This document shows, piece by piece, positions 1 through 7,656 of a stretch of DNA of 26,571 nt. Numbering within the stretch: position 1 is the first letter of the stretch; the number at the start of each line of letters is the position of its first letter. The stretch lies in contig PJAB01000445.1 in NCBI GenBank assembly GCA_002887195.1, positions 1-26,571 of the forward strand, written 5' to 3'. The position numbers and the translations under genes were made by a program. A model generated the notes under the pieces. That model made no database searches. It was not told the origin of the DNA and saw only the letters and a list, made by a program, of their open reading frames with translations. Source of the DNA: Chrysochromulina parva. Taxonomy: Eukaryota > Haptophyta > Prymnesiales > Chrysochromulinaceae.

Positions 1-299
1 GCGCCTCGTCCTCGGCGCGCCGCGCAGCCCTAGGCTGTTCTTCCATCTATGTGAACAACAGCCTCTGGAGTTGAGGGTGTTTCGGCGGCCGCACGGTGGC
101 CATGGTGAGTGCGCGCGCGCACGCGCTGGCTATGGCGCGCGTCGGTGGGCCCGCGGCCGGCCGGGGCGCGCGTCGGCGGAGCGATTTGCTGCGTCGCAGC
201 GCCGCACGGGGCTCGAAGGCTTCGAATGGACAGGGGGGCAACGAAACGCCATGAAAAACGAGAGTGCTCCGGCGCGAGTGCGGAAGAGCCGTGAATGCC
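1..299. other. Left-edge region, no supported gene
   Basis: GC-rich sequence upstream of the leucine-rich-repeat gene. Several frames are open on both strands, which is expected at this base composition, and none shows a recognisable domain. A short + frame closes at about 72-74 and could be the tail of a gene beginning outside the window, but nothing supports that. An ATG at 102 is followed at once by GTGAGT, a good donor consensus, so a 5' non-coding or start exon of the next gene is possible but unproven. Confidence 0.3.
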
Positions 300-1109
300 A
301 TGCTGGCCGGACCCGCATTCCTCATCGCCCTGCTCGGCGTCGACGTTGCGAGCATGCTCGCGAATGCAGGCGGCTCTTGCTCGCGTGGCTGCACGACATC
401 CGATAAGTTGCACTGGTGGGGCCGGAGAATCGGAGATGCGGGGTGCGCGACCTTGGCCACGCTGCTCAATACCACGAGCGACAGGAAAACACCTCTGCAA
501 AACCTTCTGCTTGGCGGGAACGATGTGGGTGATGCGTGCATGGCTTCGCTCGCCGAGCTTGCAGCGAGCGGTAAGCTTCGTAGCTTGCGCAGCCTCGGGC
601 TCTCCAACAACAAAATATCCGACAATGGTTGTGAGCGCATCGCTGCAGCCATGGAGCGCGGGCAGCTTCCATTGCTGTCGGATCTCTACATGAGCCGGAA
701 CGCTGCACTGGGTGACAGATGCGCGGCCGCCTTGGGCACTGCCATTGCTGCACGAATGGGTGCGTGTGGCAGCGCCGACACCACGTGCGGTTCGCCTCGA
801 ATGGAGCGTCTGAGTCTCAACGAGAACCATGTCACCGACGCGGGCTTTACGCGGCTGCTGCACGCGCTCGCACAGGGCGGCGCCCGCGTGCGCATACGCG
901 AGCTGTCGTTCAACAACAATAGCCTATGCCGCGGGGATGCGAGCGTGTTGCGCGCTGCTCTGGAGGCGCTGGCCGGCAGCCGCTCGGAGCGCAACAGCCA
1001 ACGGCCTATCAAGCTCTTCCTACACAGCGCCCGTTGCCGCGCGCAAAAGGAGTTACTGTGGAACCTCACCGACGATGCCATGAAGGCGGCGCTGAAGGTG
1101 TCTATGTGA
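300..1109 (+). CDS. Secreted leucine-rich-repeat protein (RNI-like)
   Basis: Predicted 269-residue protein. I chose the ATG at 300 because it begins a hydrophobic leader (MLAGPAFLIALLGVDVAS) that reads as a signal peptide; the frame is open further upstream but has no ATG. After a Cys-rich stretch (GGSCSRGC) come about five leucine-rich repeats of the ribonuclease-inhibitor/NLR type: segments such as LQNLLLGGNDVGD, LRSLGLSNNKISD, MERLSLNENHVTD and IRELSFNNNSL, each followed by an amphipathic helix. Such repeats usually form a curved protein-binding solenoid. The leader suggests the secretory pathway, so an extracellular or surface binding role is inferred; no partner can be named. The gene is complete in one exon and ends 69 bp from the stop of the convergent ChaC gene. 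The fold is well supported, the function is not. Confidence 0.82.
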   Translation: MLAGPAFLIALLGVDVASMLANAGGSCSRGCTTSDKLHWWGRRIGDAGCATLATLLNTTSDRKTPLQNLLLGGNDVGDACMASLAELAASGKLRSLRSLGLSNNKISDNGCERIAAAMERGQLPLLSDLYMSRNAALGDRCAAALGTAIAARMGACGSADTTCGSPRMERLSLNENHVTDAGFTRLLHALAQGGARVRIRELSFNNNSLCRGDASVLRAALEALAGSRSERNSQRPIKLFLHSARCRAQKELLWNLTDDAMKAALKVSM

Positions 1110-1178
1110 ACCGAGGATTTGGATATTCGTCAGTGTGAGTTTTCAGCCCATTTAAAGACACCGAGGGGAGCCTCAGGC

Positions 1179-1862
1179 TCAGCCTGGAGCTACCGCGCTC
1201 GCCGCCTCGACCACTCGCTCGAGCGGGGGCAATCTCGACTTCAGCTCGCTGATATGAGGATCATCCTCGGCCACGCTCTCCAGCCAGCTTGCCAGGTTGA
1301 GCAAATACTCGCGATTCGGGCCCGACGGCCCGACGGCCGTGCCTATGATGTGCGCCGCGGCCGCTGGGTCTGTGATGGCATCGGCAGTGAATCCCGGATT
1401 GTCCGGAGTCGCCGAGTAAAGGAGTGCGCGCACGGGTGGGCGGGTAGCGTCGCTCGGATGGAACTCAATGATCTCACGCGTGTAGCCGCCCTTCTCGCGA
1501 AAGTCCAAATTCTCGAGCACGGCCAGCTTATCAGATGCGTTAACCAAGTAGCAGACGCCACATGTCACCGATGCAGGCTCATCTGCCTTGCGAAGTCTGA
1601 GCTTCAATAACTGTTCGTCACTGAGTAGCGTCGCGACGAGTCCGGGTGATTCCGGCGTTCCGCGATGATCGGCGCTCTTCTGCGCAAAGAATCGCTTCCA
1701 TCCATGCACTCTGCCGACCACCGCCTCCTCATGCGGAAATGCTGCCTTCCAGCAAAGCGACCCGTATCCGAATATCCACAAAGGGTCGGGCACCTCGCAC
1801 TCTCCTGCCGCGCGAGCGCCCACCCAGATGCCTTGCGCCGCGTCCCAGGCCGGCGCACTCAT
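1179..1862 (-). CDS. CHAC: ChaC-type glutathione-specific gamma-glutamylcyclotransferase
   Basis: A 227-residue protein, complete in one exon. The family cleaves glutathione in the cytosol to 5-oxoproline and Cys-Gly. The substrate-loop signature IFGYGSLCW lies at about residues 30-38. The catalytic glutamate is expected in LDFREKGGY (E123), a motif that matches the eukaryotic ChaC2 branch closely. The length is slightly above that of human CHAC2 because of a roughly 25-residue N-terminal extension and an Ala-rich tail. No signal peptide is visible. The start is the in-frame ATG at 1862. The gene is convergent with the leucine-rich-repeat gene, and its upstream side faces a 650-bp non-coding stretch with short GTGAATGTGA-like repeats and a GTTAC cluster. 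Other gamma-glutamylcyclotransferase-fold families are less likely given the REKGGY motif. Confidence 0.93.
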   Translation of the reverse strand: MSAPAWDAAQGIWVGARAAGECEVPDPLWIFGYGSLCWKAAFPHEEAVVGRVHGWKRFFAQKSADHRGTPESPGLVATLLSDEQLLKLRLRKADEPASVTCGVCYLVNASDKLAVLENLDFREKGGYTREIIEFHPSDATRPPVRALLYSATPDNPGFTADAITDPAAAAHIIGTAVGPSGPNREYLLNLASWLESVAEDDPHISELKSRLPPLERVVEAASAVAPG

Positions 1863-2514
1863 GAATGTGATTGTGTGTCTGTGAATGTGAATGCGATTGT
1901 GTTAATGTCTGTGTGATTCTAAAACAACTGCAACACACATCGGCCGTCGCGCCCCGCGCTCCCTGGCACCCCAAAGTTGCTGATGACCGGATCCCGCTCT
2001 GACAGTGTTCGTCCCGATGCGCGATGGCGAAGGTAGCGCCCGGCCGGCGTTTCGTGCCGTGGAGGCGGCGCCGCGCTCATTGTCCGCGTCGACAGTCGCA
2101 GCCGAGGGCGGGGGAGAGCGGGAGACGTGCGAAACCCCGCGGCCGGTCCCGTGTAGGTACCGTACAGTCGAGTTGGGCGGACTGTCACAACGTGCCCGCT
2201 CACCGGCTGTCGGCTCAGTAACGTTAGTCGTTACAACGCAATTACGGCGCAGAATCGACACAGTTACGTTACATGTTACGGTTACAGCATGACCCCATGC
2301 GAGCATGCGCGCGCTTGCTAGCGCCGGGGTTGGGCGTCGGCGGTCGTTGTGTAGAATACCACGGGTTGAGCACTTCCGCCCACTTGGAACCGCTCGAACG
2401 TCGAAGTTTCACCTATAGGCTTCTCCAATCGAGAACGTGAGCGCCTACAAGTCTGGGTGCGGCGGGCTGTCCGAAGTCGTTTCCGCTGGGTGTGAGAGGT
2501 GGGTGGTATTGGGA
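1863..2514. other. Intergenic region upstream of the ChaC gene
   Basis: No credible gene. Immediately upstream of the ChaC start there is a TG-rich run (1863-1915) with repeated GTGAATGTG and GATTGTGT words. Between 2218 and 2285 there is a cluster of GTTAC pentamers. The small open frames here have no domain or plausible N-terminus. The right end is probably the 3' flank of the beta-propeller gene. Confidence 0.5.
2218..2285. promoter_or_regulatory. Cluster of GTTAC motifs
   Basis: GTTAC occurs at 2230, 2263, 2268, 2275 and 2281, and the inverted GTAAC at 2218, all in 68 bp. Four copies fall in 23 bp. The cluster lies about 360-420 bp upstream of the ChaC start on the other strand. The inverted words resemble the AAC core bound by MYB proteins. 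A regulatory role is a guess. Confidence 0.22.
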
Positions 2515-4437
2515 TTACAAGTCTGAGGCCGTGGCGCAAACATCCGCTGACCCAGCTATCGGACGGAGCATCCCCCAAATCTGTGCGAGCGAGATGCGTC
2601 CCACGCGAGCCTCGCAGTCATTGACGCCGAAGGCCAGGAGCAGCGAGTCGTTGGGCGTCCGATTCGAATCGGCCATCACCGCGCCGGTGAGCCCACTCAC
2701 AAACTGCACGCGTTCGCAGTCGTGCGCATCCTGCGCGCTGCTCAGGCAGAAGTCGTCAGAGATTCCGAGAGGTTCAAAGGGTGGCCGCGGGTGGTGAGTG
2801 AAGAAGTAATGGTCGTAGTCCGCGCCGAAGACAAAGGGTGCGGCCGAGGGCAGCGCACCGTGAACATTGCGCGTCCGTGGCGTCATCCTTGCACGCTGGC
2901 GCCGCTGCTGCCGGCGGGTGAGGTCGCCGTCTTGGGTGAGTCGGCCCTCGCTCCGATGCACGTGCCCGACACCGAGGAGAGCTACGCAAGGGCGCGCGGG
3001 CGGCCCTCGGCTGATTCGCATGAGGTTTGTGGTCAGCGAGCGAGGTGGCGAGCGATGTGGCGGGCGAGGTGGCGAGCTCGGGCGCGCCACGCGCCTCTCC
3101 CCGCCCTGTGGGCGCTCTTCCAACGCCCTGTACCGCCACATCGATGTATTGAACCGGGCCGTGTGGTCGTGAGCGAGGCGCAACTGGCCAAAGCTGCCGG
3201 TCGACGACCGACCGAAGCCGCCGCCGCTCGAGGGCGGCGCCCGTGTGCCCGGTATGGTGACTTTCGCCACCGTCGATGAAGCATCCGGGGCGAGCAGCTC
3301 GCCCTCGAGCACCGTGCCCGCCGGGTGAGACCCACAGGCGTTTCGGTTGGCGCGACGCTCCCACGGGGGGATATACGTGCGTTGCGGCACGCCTGACTCC
3401 GCAGGAGCGTCCCACGGATCGCATCGCACTCGATGAAGCTCCAAGCGTGGACGGCCGAGGGAGGCGATGAGACCGAGCCACGGCTGCACAAACAGCGTGC
3501 CGTCCTCGCCGGTGAACAGCGCCTGGTTGCGCCCTTGCACCCACGGCTGTTCAAATGCGAGAGTCGGATGCACCCACGCCCGCAGCTTGCTCACGCCGCC
3601 GTCCGGAGTGGGTTGGCCTGTGAGTTGGAGCTGGGAAACGCCGAAATCGCACGGCTGATGGGCGTGGCACGACTTCAAGAACGTGATGAGGATGCGTCGG
3701 TCGTCGAGGTGGAAGAGCCGTGCGTCAAATGCGTGACCCGACCACGGAGGCGCAAACCCGTCTGACACTCCAGGCGGCACGAACCAACCGCTGCGGGAGC
3801 CGTCTGCCCCAGATCGGCGAGCCAGGCTGAGCACTTGCTTCGCTGGTTCGACAAGCAGCCACGTCCACCCAAGGACGCGAAGGTGTGCATCAAGCACCGC
3901 GATCACTGTACCTTTGAACCACGCATTGAGGGCAACGCGCGAGGGCATTCCGGGTTCGCGGGTCTCATATGCGTTCGCCTCGTCGCATTGGTGCAGCACG
4001 TCCGCACGGAGCGTAGCAACGTACGCGCACCGTGGACACAGGCCTTTCGGCGATGCCACTAGTGACGGATTGTAAAGGTGCAGCGGGCGCTCGCGCGCAG
4101 GCAGGCCGAGCTCGACTGGACCGGAGACGTTGAGCTGCTGTCCGAAGCTTATTGAGCGCAGATCATTCAAAGAGAGCACCACGCCAGGTTTGAACCGGCT
4201 CCCTGACCGCATGCGGTTCGACTGGAAGACACGGTGCGTGCCGACTTCGGCCACCATTTGTTCGCCGAGCTCGCGTACGCGTCCTCGCTCGACTCTTTGC
4301 GCGGCGCCCTCGGCTGCTTCGGCCGTGCTGCAAGCTCCTCGACGGTCACGGGTCGACGCAGTACAGCCGCGCTCATGTGATGACTCATGTGAGCGCACCC
4401 TCTCGTTGGGCGAGTTTCCCGTGTGTATTCGTGTCAT
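2515..4437 (-). CDS. Large predicted beta-propeller protein, GH43/GH130-like, function unknown
   Basis: A 640-residue open frame. I do not recognise a characterised family with certainty. From about residue 95 on, it alternates beta strands and turns. Landmarks are HLYNPSLVA, an early CPRC pair, RRILITFLKSCHAH, GRNQALFTGEDGTLFVQPWLG, ALLGVGHVHR, YDHYFFTHHPRPPFEP, CERVQFVSGL and LAFGVNDCEARVGRISL near the C-terminus. The pattern of NPS, GR/GN, GVGHVH and GVND turns recalls five-bladed glycoside-hydrolase propellers such as GH130, so a glycan-active enzyme is a reasonable but unproven guess. A basic Pro/Arg-rich stretch interrupts the domain near residues 455-490 and contains three 12-bp DNA repeats; it could be an insertion or an unspliced intron. 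The N-terminus is uncertain. The ATG at 4437 is the farthest one in frame, the first 50 residues look non-conserved, and a second in-frame ATG lies about 60 codons in. No signal peptide or membrane helix is visible. Confidence 0.72.
   Translation of the reverse strand: MTRIHTGNSPNERVRSHESSHERGCTASTRDRRGACSTAEAAEGAAQRVERGRVRELGEQMVAEVGTHRVFQSNRMRSGSRFKPGVVLSLNDLRSISFGQQLNVSGPVELGLPARERPLHLYNPSLVASPKGLCPRCAYVATLRADVLHQCDEANAYETREPGMPSRVALNAWFKGTVIAVLDAHLRVLGWTWLLVEPAKQVLSLARRSGADGSRSGWFVPPGVSDGFAPPWSGHAFDARLFHLDDRRILITFLKSCHAHQPCDFGVSQLQLTGQPTPDGGVSKLRAWVHPTLAFEQPWVQGRNQALFTGEDGTLFVQPWLGLIASLGRPRLELHRVRCDPWDAPAESGVPQRTYIPPWERRANRNACGSHPAGTVLEGELLAPDASSTVAKVTIPGTRAPPSSGGGFGRSSTGSFGQLRLAHDHTARFNTSMWRYRALEERPQGGERRVARPSSPPRPPHRSPPRSLTTNLMRISRGPPARPCVALLGVGHVHRSEGRLTQDGDLTRRQQRRQRARMTPRTRNVHGALPSAAPFVFGADYDHYFFTHHPRPPFEPLGISDDFCLSSAQDAHDCERVQFVSGLTGAVMADSNRTPNDSLLLAFGVNDCEARVGRISLAQIWGMLRPIAGSADVCATASDL
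3038..3073. repeat. Three tandem 12-bp repeats inside the beta-propeller gene
   Basis: Three consecutive units (GAGCGAGGTGGC, GAGCGATGTGGC, GGGCGAGGTGGC) differ at one position each. On the coding strand they give a Pro/Arg/His-rich stretch in the middle of the predicted propeller. They keep the frame, so they may encode a flexible loop. Confidence 0.8.
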
Positions 4438-4718
4438 TCACACTCGCGAAATCGAAGAAGGCGACCCCCGGGCGTGGCGGTGCTTCACACACTCCTGACT
4501 TCATTCATACTCACACGTCCAACATTCTCTGCCGAAGCGAGATGTTGCGAAGCAAAGGACCCGCGAAATGAGACACATGCAGACGGAGAGCGGAGAGACA
4601 ACCAAATGAGAGAATGCGGCGAGAATCGGAGGGAGGGCGCCCGCCGACGTGTACCGGTACGTAGTATCGCTTTCCACACGGCTGACGCCAAGCCGCCTCC
4701 TACATGTACGTGTATTGG

Positions 4719-5828
4719 TCAAGGCGGACGCAGCCGCTCCACGGGCGGCACGAACCCGAGCAAATCCGTCTCCTTGGCCTGCAGGCCGGGCAAGCCGCCC
4801 GTGTGCCAAAAGAGGATGCGCTTGCCGCGGAACGCGTCCGGGTTTGCGCGCGCGTGCTCGCAGAAGTGGTAGAGCGCCTTGCCCGTGTACACGTGGTCGA
4901 GCAGCACGCCACTCGCCTGACCGACACGCGCAATCATCGCGAGCTCCGCGGCTCGGGTAACGCCATAGCCAAGGCCGCCACCGTTGATGATCGAGAGCCA
5001 CTCGCGCACAGTGCCGTCCCGTTCAGGAGTCGCACCAAGCTGCGCCGCTTCGCGCCCGATCAACTCATAATACGCCTCGGGGGAATGCTGAACGTTGACC
5101 GCGTGCAGCGCGCTCCCCATCCCGGCCAGCCGGCAACCGAGCGCGAGGCCCGCAGCCGTGCCACCCGAGCCGCACGCGACGACGATATGGTCAAAGTGCG
5201 CGGGTGCCTGCTGCTGCTGCTGCTGCTGCTGGAGCTCCTCGACAGCCGCCAGGTAGCCCCATGTGCCCACGGGCGTCGTGCCACCGACGGGCACAATGTA
5301 CGGCTTCCGGCCTTGGCGTGTGAGCTCTGCCGCGGCGGCGGCGTTCAACCTGTCCATCGCGCCGAGATCGCCGCCGTAGCGAAGGTAGTCGCTGCCTGCA
5401 CACACGCGCATCTTTGCGCCGAGCATGCGCTCGATCATCAGGTTTCCACGCAGCCCAATCTCGTCGTCAATCTCCTTATCGCGCACAAGCACGGTCAAGT
5501 GCGGCTCGAGGCCGACGAGCCGTGCGGCCGCGGCGGTCGCCCGGCAATGGTTGGATTGCAGGCCACCGATGGTGCACACCGAATCGCACCCGGTAGCAAC
5601 AGCCTCGGCCATCAAGAACTCGAGCTTGCGCGCCTTATTTCCGGAGAGCTCGACGCCCGACATGTCGTCGCGCTTGATCCACCAAGAGACGTCGAGCGCC
5701 TCCAATTCCGGGCACGCCCACGGCACCACGGGCGTTGGTAAATGCGCGAGCGGCACGCGACCGTGCAGAGGGGGCACCAAACTCTGCGCCCACGTGGGTG
5801 GCTTGTACGCCACGCGCGAGTGACGCAT
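4719..5828 (-). CDS. DCD: PLP-dependent D-cysteine desulfhydrase / ACC deaminase family enzyme
   Basis: A 369-residue enzyme from the ATG at 5828; the frame is open a little further upstream but only from a GTG. It is a fold-type II PLP enzyme. ELSGNKARKLEF carries the PLP-binding lysine (K65), GGLQSNHCRATAAAARL holds the expected active-site serine (S92), and ACGSGGTAAGLALG is the phosphate-binding loop. Two tyrosines near the substrate sit in GLGYG (Y288) and DHVYTGKA (Y314). True ACC deaminases have Glu right after the second tyrosine and Leu in a later HLGG motif; here these are Thr315 and Thr343 (HTGG). That is the D-cysteine desulfhydrase pattern, so breakdown of D-cysteine to pyruvate, sulfide and ammonia is the more likely reaction. 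Eight CAG codons (5208-5231) insert a Gln tract near residues 200-207. No clear targeting peptide is seen. The gene is divergent from the downstream oxygenase gene. Confidence 0.93.
   Translation of the reverse strand: MRHSRVAYKPPTWAQSLVPPLHGRVPLAHLPTPVVPWACPELEALDVSWWIKRDDMSGVELSGNKARKLEFLMAEAVATGCDSVCTIGGLQSNHCRATAAAARLVGLEPHLTVLVRDKEIDDEIGLRGNLMIERMLGAKMRVCAGSDYLRYGGDLGAMDRLNAAAAAELTRQGRKPYIVPVGGTTPVGTWGYLAAVEELQQQQQQQQAPAHFDHIVVACGSGGTAAGLALGCRLAGMGSALHAVNVQHSPEAYYELIGREAAQLGATPERDGTVREWLSIINGGGLGYGVTRAAELAMIARVGQASGVLLDHVYTGKALYHFCEHARANPDAFRGKRILFWHTGGLPGLQAKETDLLGFVPPVERLRPP
5208..5231 (-). repeat. (CAG)8 tract coding polyglutamine in the PLP enzyme
   Basis: Eight CTG triplets on the + strand read as eight CAG codons in the D-cysteine desulfhydrase gene. 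The tract precedes the QAPAHFDHIVVACGSGG segment, so it probably sits in a surface loop before the phosphate-binding loop. Confidence 0.9.
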
Positions 5829-6304
5829 CGGACGGAGTCGATGGGCGCGGATTACATGTCGGAATTCTACGTTCACACGCGTTCACGTTCACGTTCATTG
5901 GCCCTCTTGGAAGGACGCGCCACCACCTCAGGTCCCGTGGAGACACAGCGTGGAGAGCAGAGCGCAGTCTCTACTTTGTCTCTACACGAGTGACCGCGTG
6001 TGAACTCCGCGCGCGAAGGCCTTCCGCGCGCCGCTCTTGTGGGTGCAAGGCTAGAGGGTCGTTTTGCATCCAACACCAGTTTACGGGCCTAGTGCTCTTT
6101 TATGGTGGCCGTGCACCGGCACTGCTCTTCCTCGGGAGAGCGGTGCCTCTTCGTCGCCAGTCGTATTCACTGGTCGCTCAAGCCCGTGGTGTTTTGGATG
6201 GGTTGAAGGAGCTGCTGATCAGTGGGAGCACAGCGTTAGCCCGAGAATCGGCGGCGCAAGAGGTTGCCACGCCCTTTGTGCCCAAGCGAAGCGGTGTGCG
6301 TGAT
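5829..6304. other. Divergent promoter region between PLP enzyme and 2OG oxygenase
   Basis: 476 bp between two divergent genes. It holds a short GTTCAC tandem series (about 5871-5896) and a GATTACATGT word at 5850-5859, 22 bp upstream of the PLP-enzyme ATG. The oxygenase frame is open leftwards through this whole stretch, and the last 35 codons before the ATG look protein-like, so an upstream coding exon joined by splicing cannot be excluded. No clear TATA box is visible. Confidence 0.45.
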
Positions 6305-7327
6305 ATGGCCGCGACACACGAGTACACACCCGGACGCCCTCTCGTGATCATCCATTCCCTCTTCGACAGCGAGGACATCCAGCAGATTGATCGGCTGAGT
6401 GAGTGGGTCAAGAAGATGCATCCGACCCAGCACGTTTGCAGGCAATTCGACCAGGCTCCCGTAGAGTACGTCAACGGTGAGCTTGTCGTGCCCGCTACTA
6501 CGCAGAATTACGGAGGCGGCAACGACGTGACGCACATTCACGGCTTCGCTCAGATAAGCATACCTCACCTGCTAGAGCACATCATTTGCTCTGCCAGCGA
6601 GGCCACAATGACTGCGAGGTGGTTCCCGCACCCAAGGCAGCTCGGCATCCGGTGTGTCGAGTCGCTGCTCTACCATGCTGGTGGCAAGCTGAAGCTCCAT
6701 ACGGACAGCGAGAGCATCTACACAATTGTCGTCATGCTTAGCGAACCGTGCGCCGGCGCCTTCACTGGTGGCGACTTTGTGATCCGTGAATCGACGGACC
6801 GGTCGTCGGACGCGCTGCTCCGCGCAGCTCCAAAGAAGGGCGATGCGATCATGTGCGTGCACCAGCTGCTCGGACCTTCCCTCGCTGCAAACCCAGTTCA
6901 TGCCGCGCCCCAGCTCATGTGTGGGTTTGCTCACAGCTTTGACTCGAACATTCTGCACGGCGTCGATACCATTCTCTTGGGAGAGCGGCGCGTACTCGTT
7001 CTCGAGGTGTGTTCTTGGCCCCGGGAGTGCGGGCTGCAGAGAGCAGCTCACTCATGCCGTACTGACCCTTCGCATGGGTCGCCCCTAGGCCTAGCTTCTG
7101 ACACTGCCAGCGAGCATTGCGTTGCGATCGAATGTGTACATTGTGAACCCTCTTGATTGACCTCTCTTCATCGGAGAGCCTCTCATGCGGTGGCCTATTC
7201 CGTGCGCGCTTTTGCTTGCTCATTGCAGTTGTGGGCCTATGAGGACGCGAGCGAGGGAGAAAGAAGGCCAGCTGCTCACACGTACCGAAACAGGGTGAAA
7301 GTGCCGACGTTGCTCCGAGTCCGATGA
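6305..7327 (+). CDS. Prolyl-4-hydroxylase-like 2OG-Fe(II) oxygenase, two exons
   Basis: Predicted 266-residue enzyme: exon 1 is 6305-7006 and exon 2 is 7229-7327. Members use 2-oxoglutarate, O2 and Fe(II) to hydroxylate protein or small-molecule substrates. The double-stranded beta-helix core is visible. The HxD motif is in LKLHTDSES (H132, D134), a glycine turn follows in AFTGGDF, the distal iron ligand is in NILHGVD (H218), and the 2-oxoglutarate-binding arginine is in GERRVLVLE (R228 or R229). Read without splicing, the frame continues as a Cys/Ser-rich tail that breaks the expected last strand. Splicing out 7007-7228 instead gives VLVLELWAYEDA, the usual ending. ATG 6305 is the first in-frame ATG, but an upstream exon is possible. 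The substrate is not predictable from sequence. Confidence 0.85.
7007..7228 (+). other. Intron in the 2OG oxygenase gene
   Basis: Inferred 222-bp phase-0 intron. The donor is GAG|GTGTGT and the acceptor follows a pyrimidine-rich run (TTTTGCTTGCTCATTGCAG). Removing it restores the conserved C-terminal strand and gives a stop at 7325-7327. Confidence 0.75.
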
Positions 7328-7656
7328 TGAGGGAGGGGGGGTGAGAAGGCCGCTCTGTGGCCCCATGTGTGATTGATGGCAATGATGCGTGTGTGGACCG
7401 GCCCTGGACGAGCACGGTCCAGCACGAGGGACAGTCGAGTGACACTTTGAGAGTTTAACGTTATAAGTCTGTGACCGCGCACGACGCACAGGCCACAGCA
7501 CTCTCGCGCGACGTAATTCATTTATAAAATAGCAACCCTGGTACGCTACCGAATCGCATCTAACATCACCACACGGCCACGCGAACACGCAATAAATATA
7601 CACCTCACGGCCATTTGCGCGACGGCAGATAAACAATCTCGAGTACTCTCTCGCTG
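7328..7656. other. Convergent 3' region between oxygenase and CXXC genes
   Basis: 329 bp of shared 3' flank. It becomes AT-richer towards the right, with an AATAAA at 7591-7596 on the + strand that could act as a polyadenylation signal for the oxygenase transcript. No gene or notable repeat was seen. Confidence 0.45.

Noticed and set aside
30..863. 277-codon - strand frame opposite the leucine-rich-repeat gene
   Set aside because: The + strand frame has a signal peptide and repeated LRR consensus; the - strand frame has no recognisable feature.
4167..4388. Alternative N-terminal frame MSAAVLRRPVTVEELAARP for the beta-propeller gene
   Set aside because: It looks protein-like but is in a different frame from the body of the gene, and no convincing splice pair joins them; kept only as a doubt about the start.
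4704..5741. 345-codon + strand open frame opposite the PLP enzyme
   Set aside because: The opposite strand encodes an unmistakable PLP enzyme; the + frame has no domain and is open only because of GC-rich codon structure.
1179..5828. A sulfur/glutathione gene cluster (ChaC plus D-cysteine desulfhydrase)
   Set aside because: The two genes are separated by an unrelated gene, have their own upstream regions, and eukaryotic neighbours are rarely functionally linked; no shared regulation is shown.
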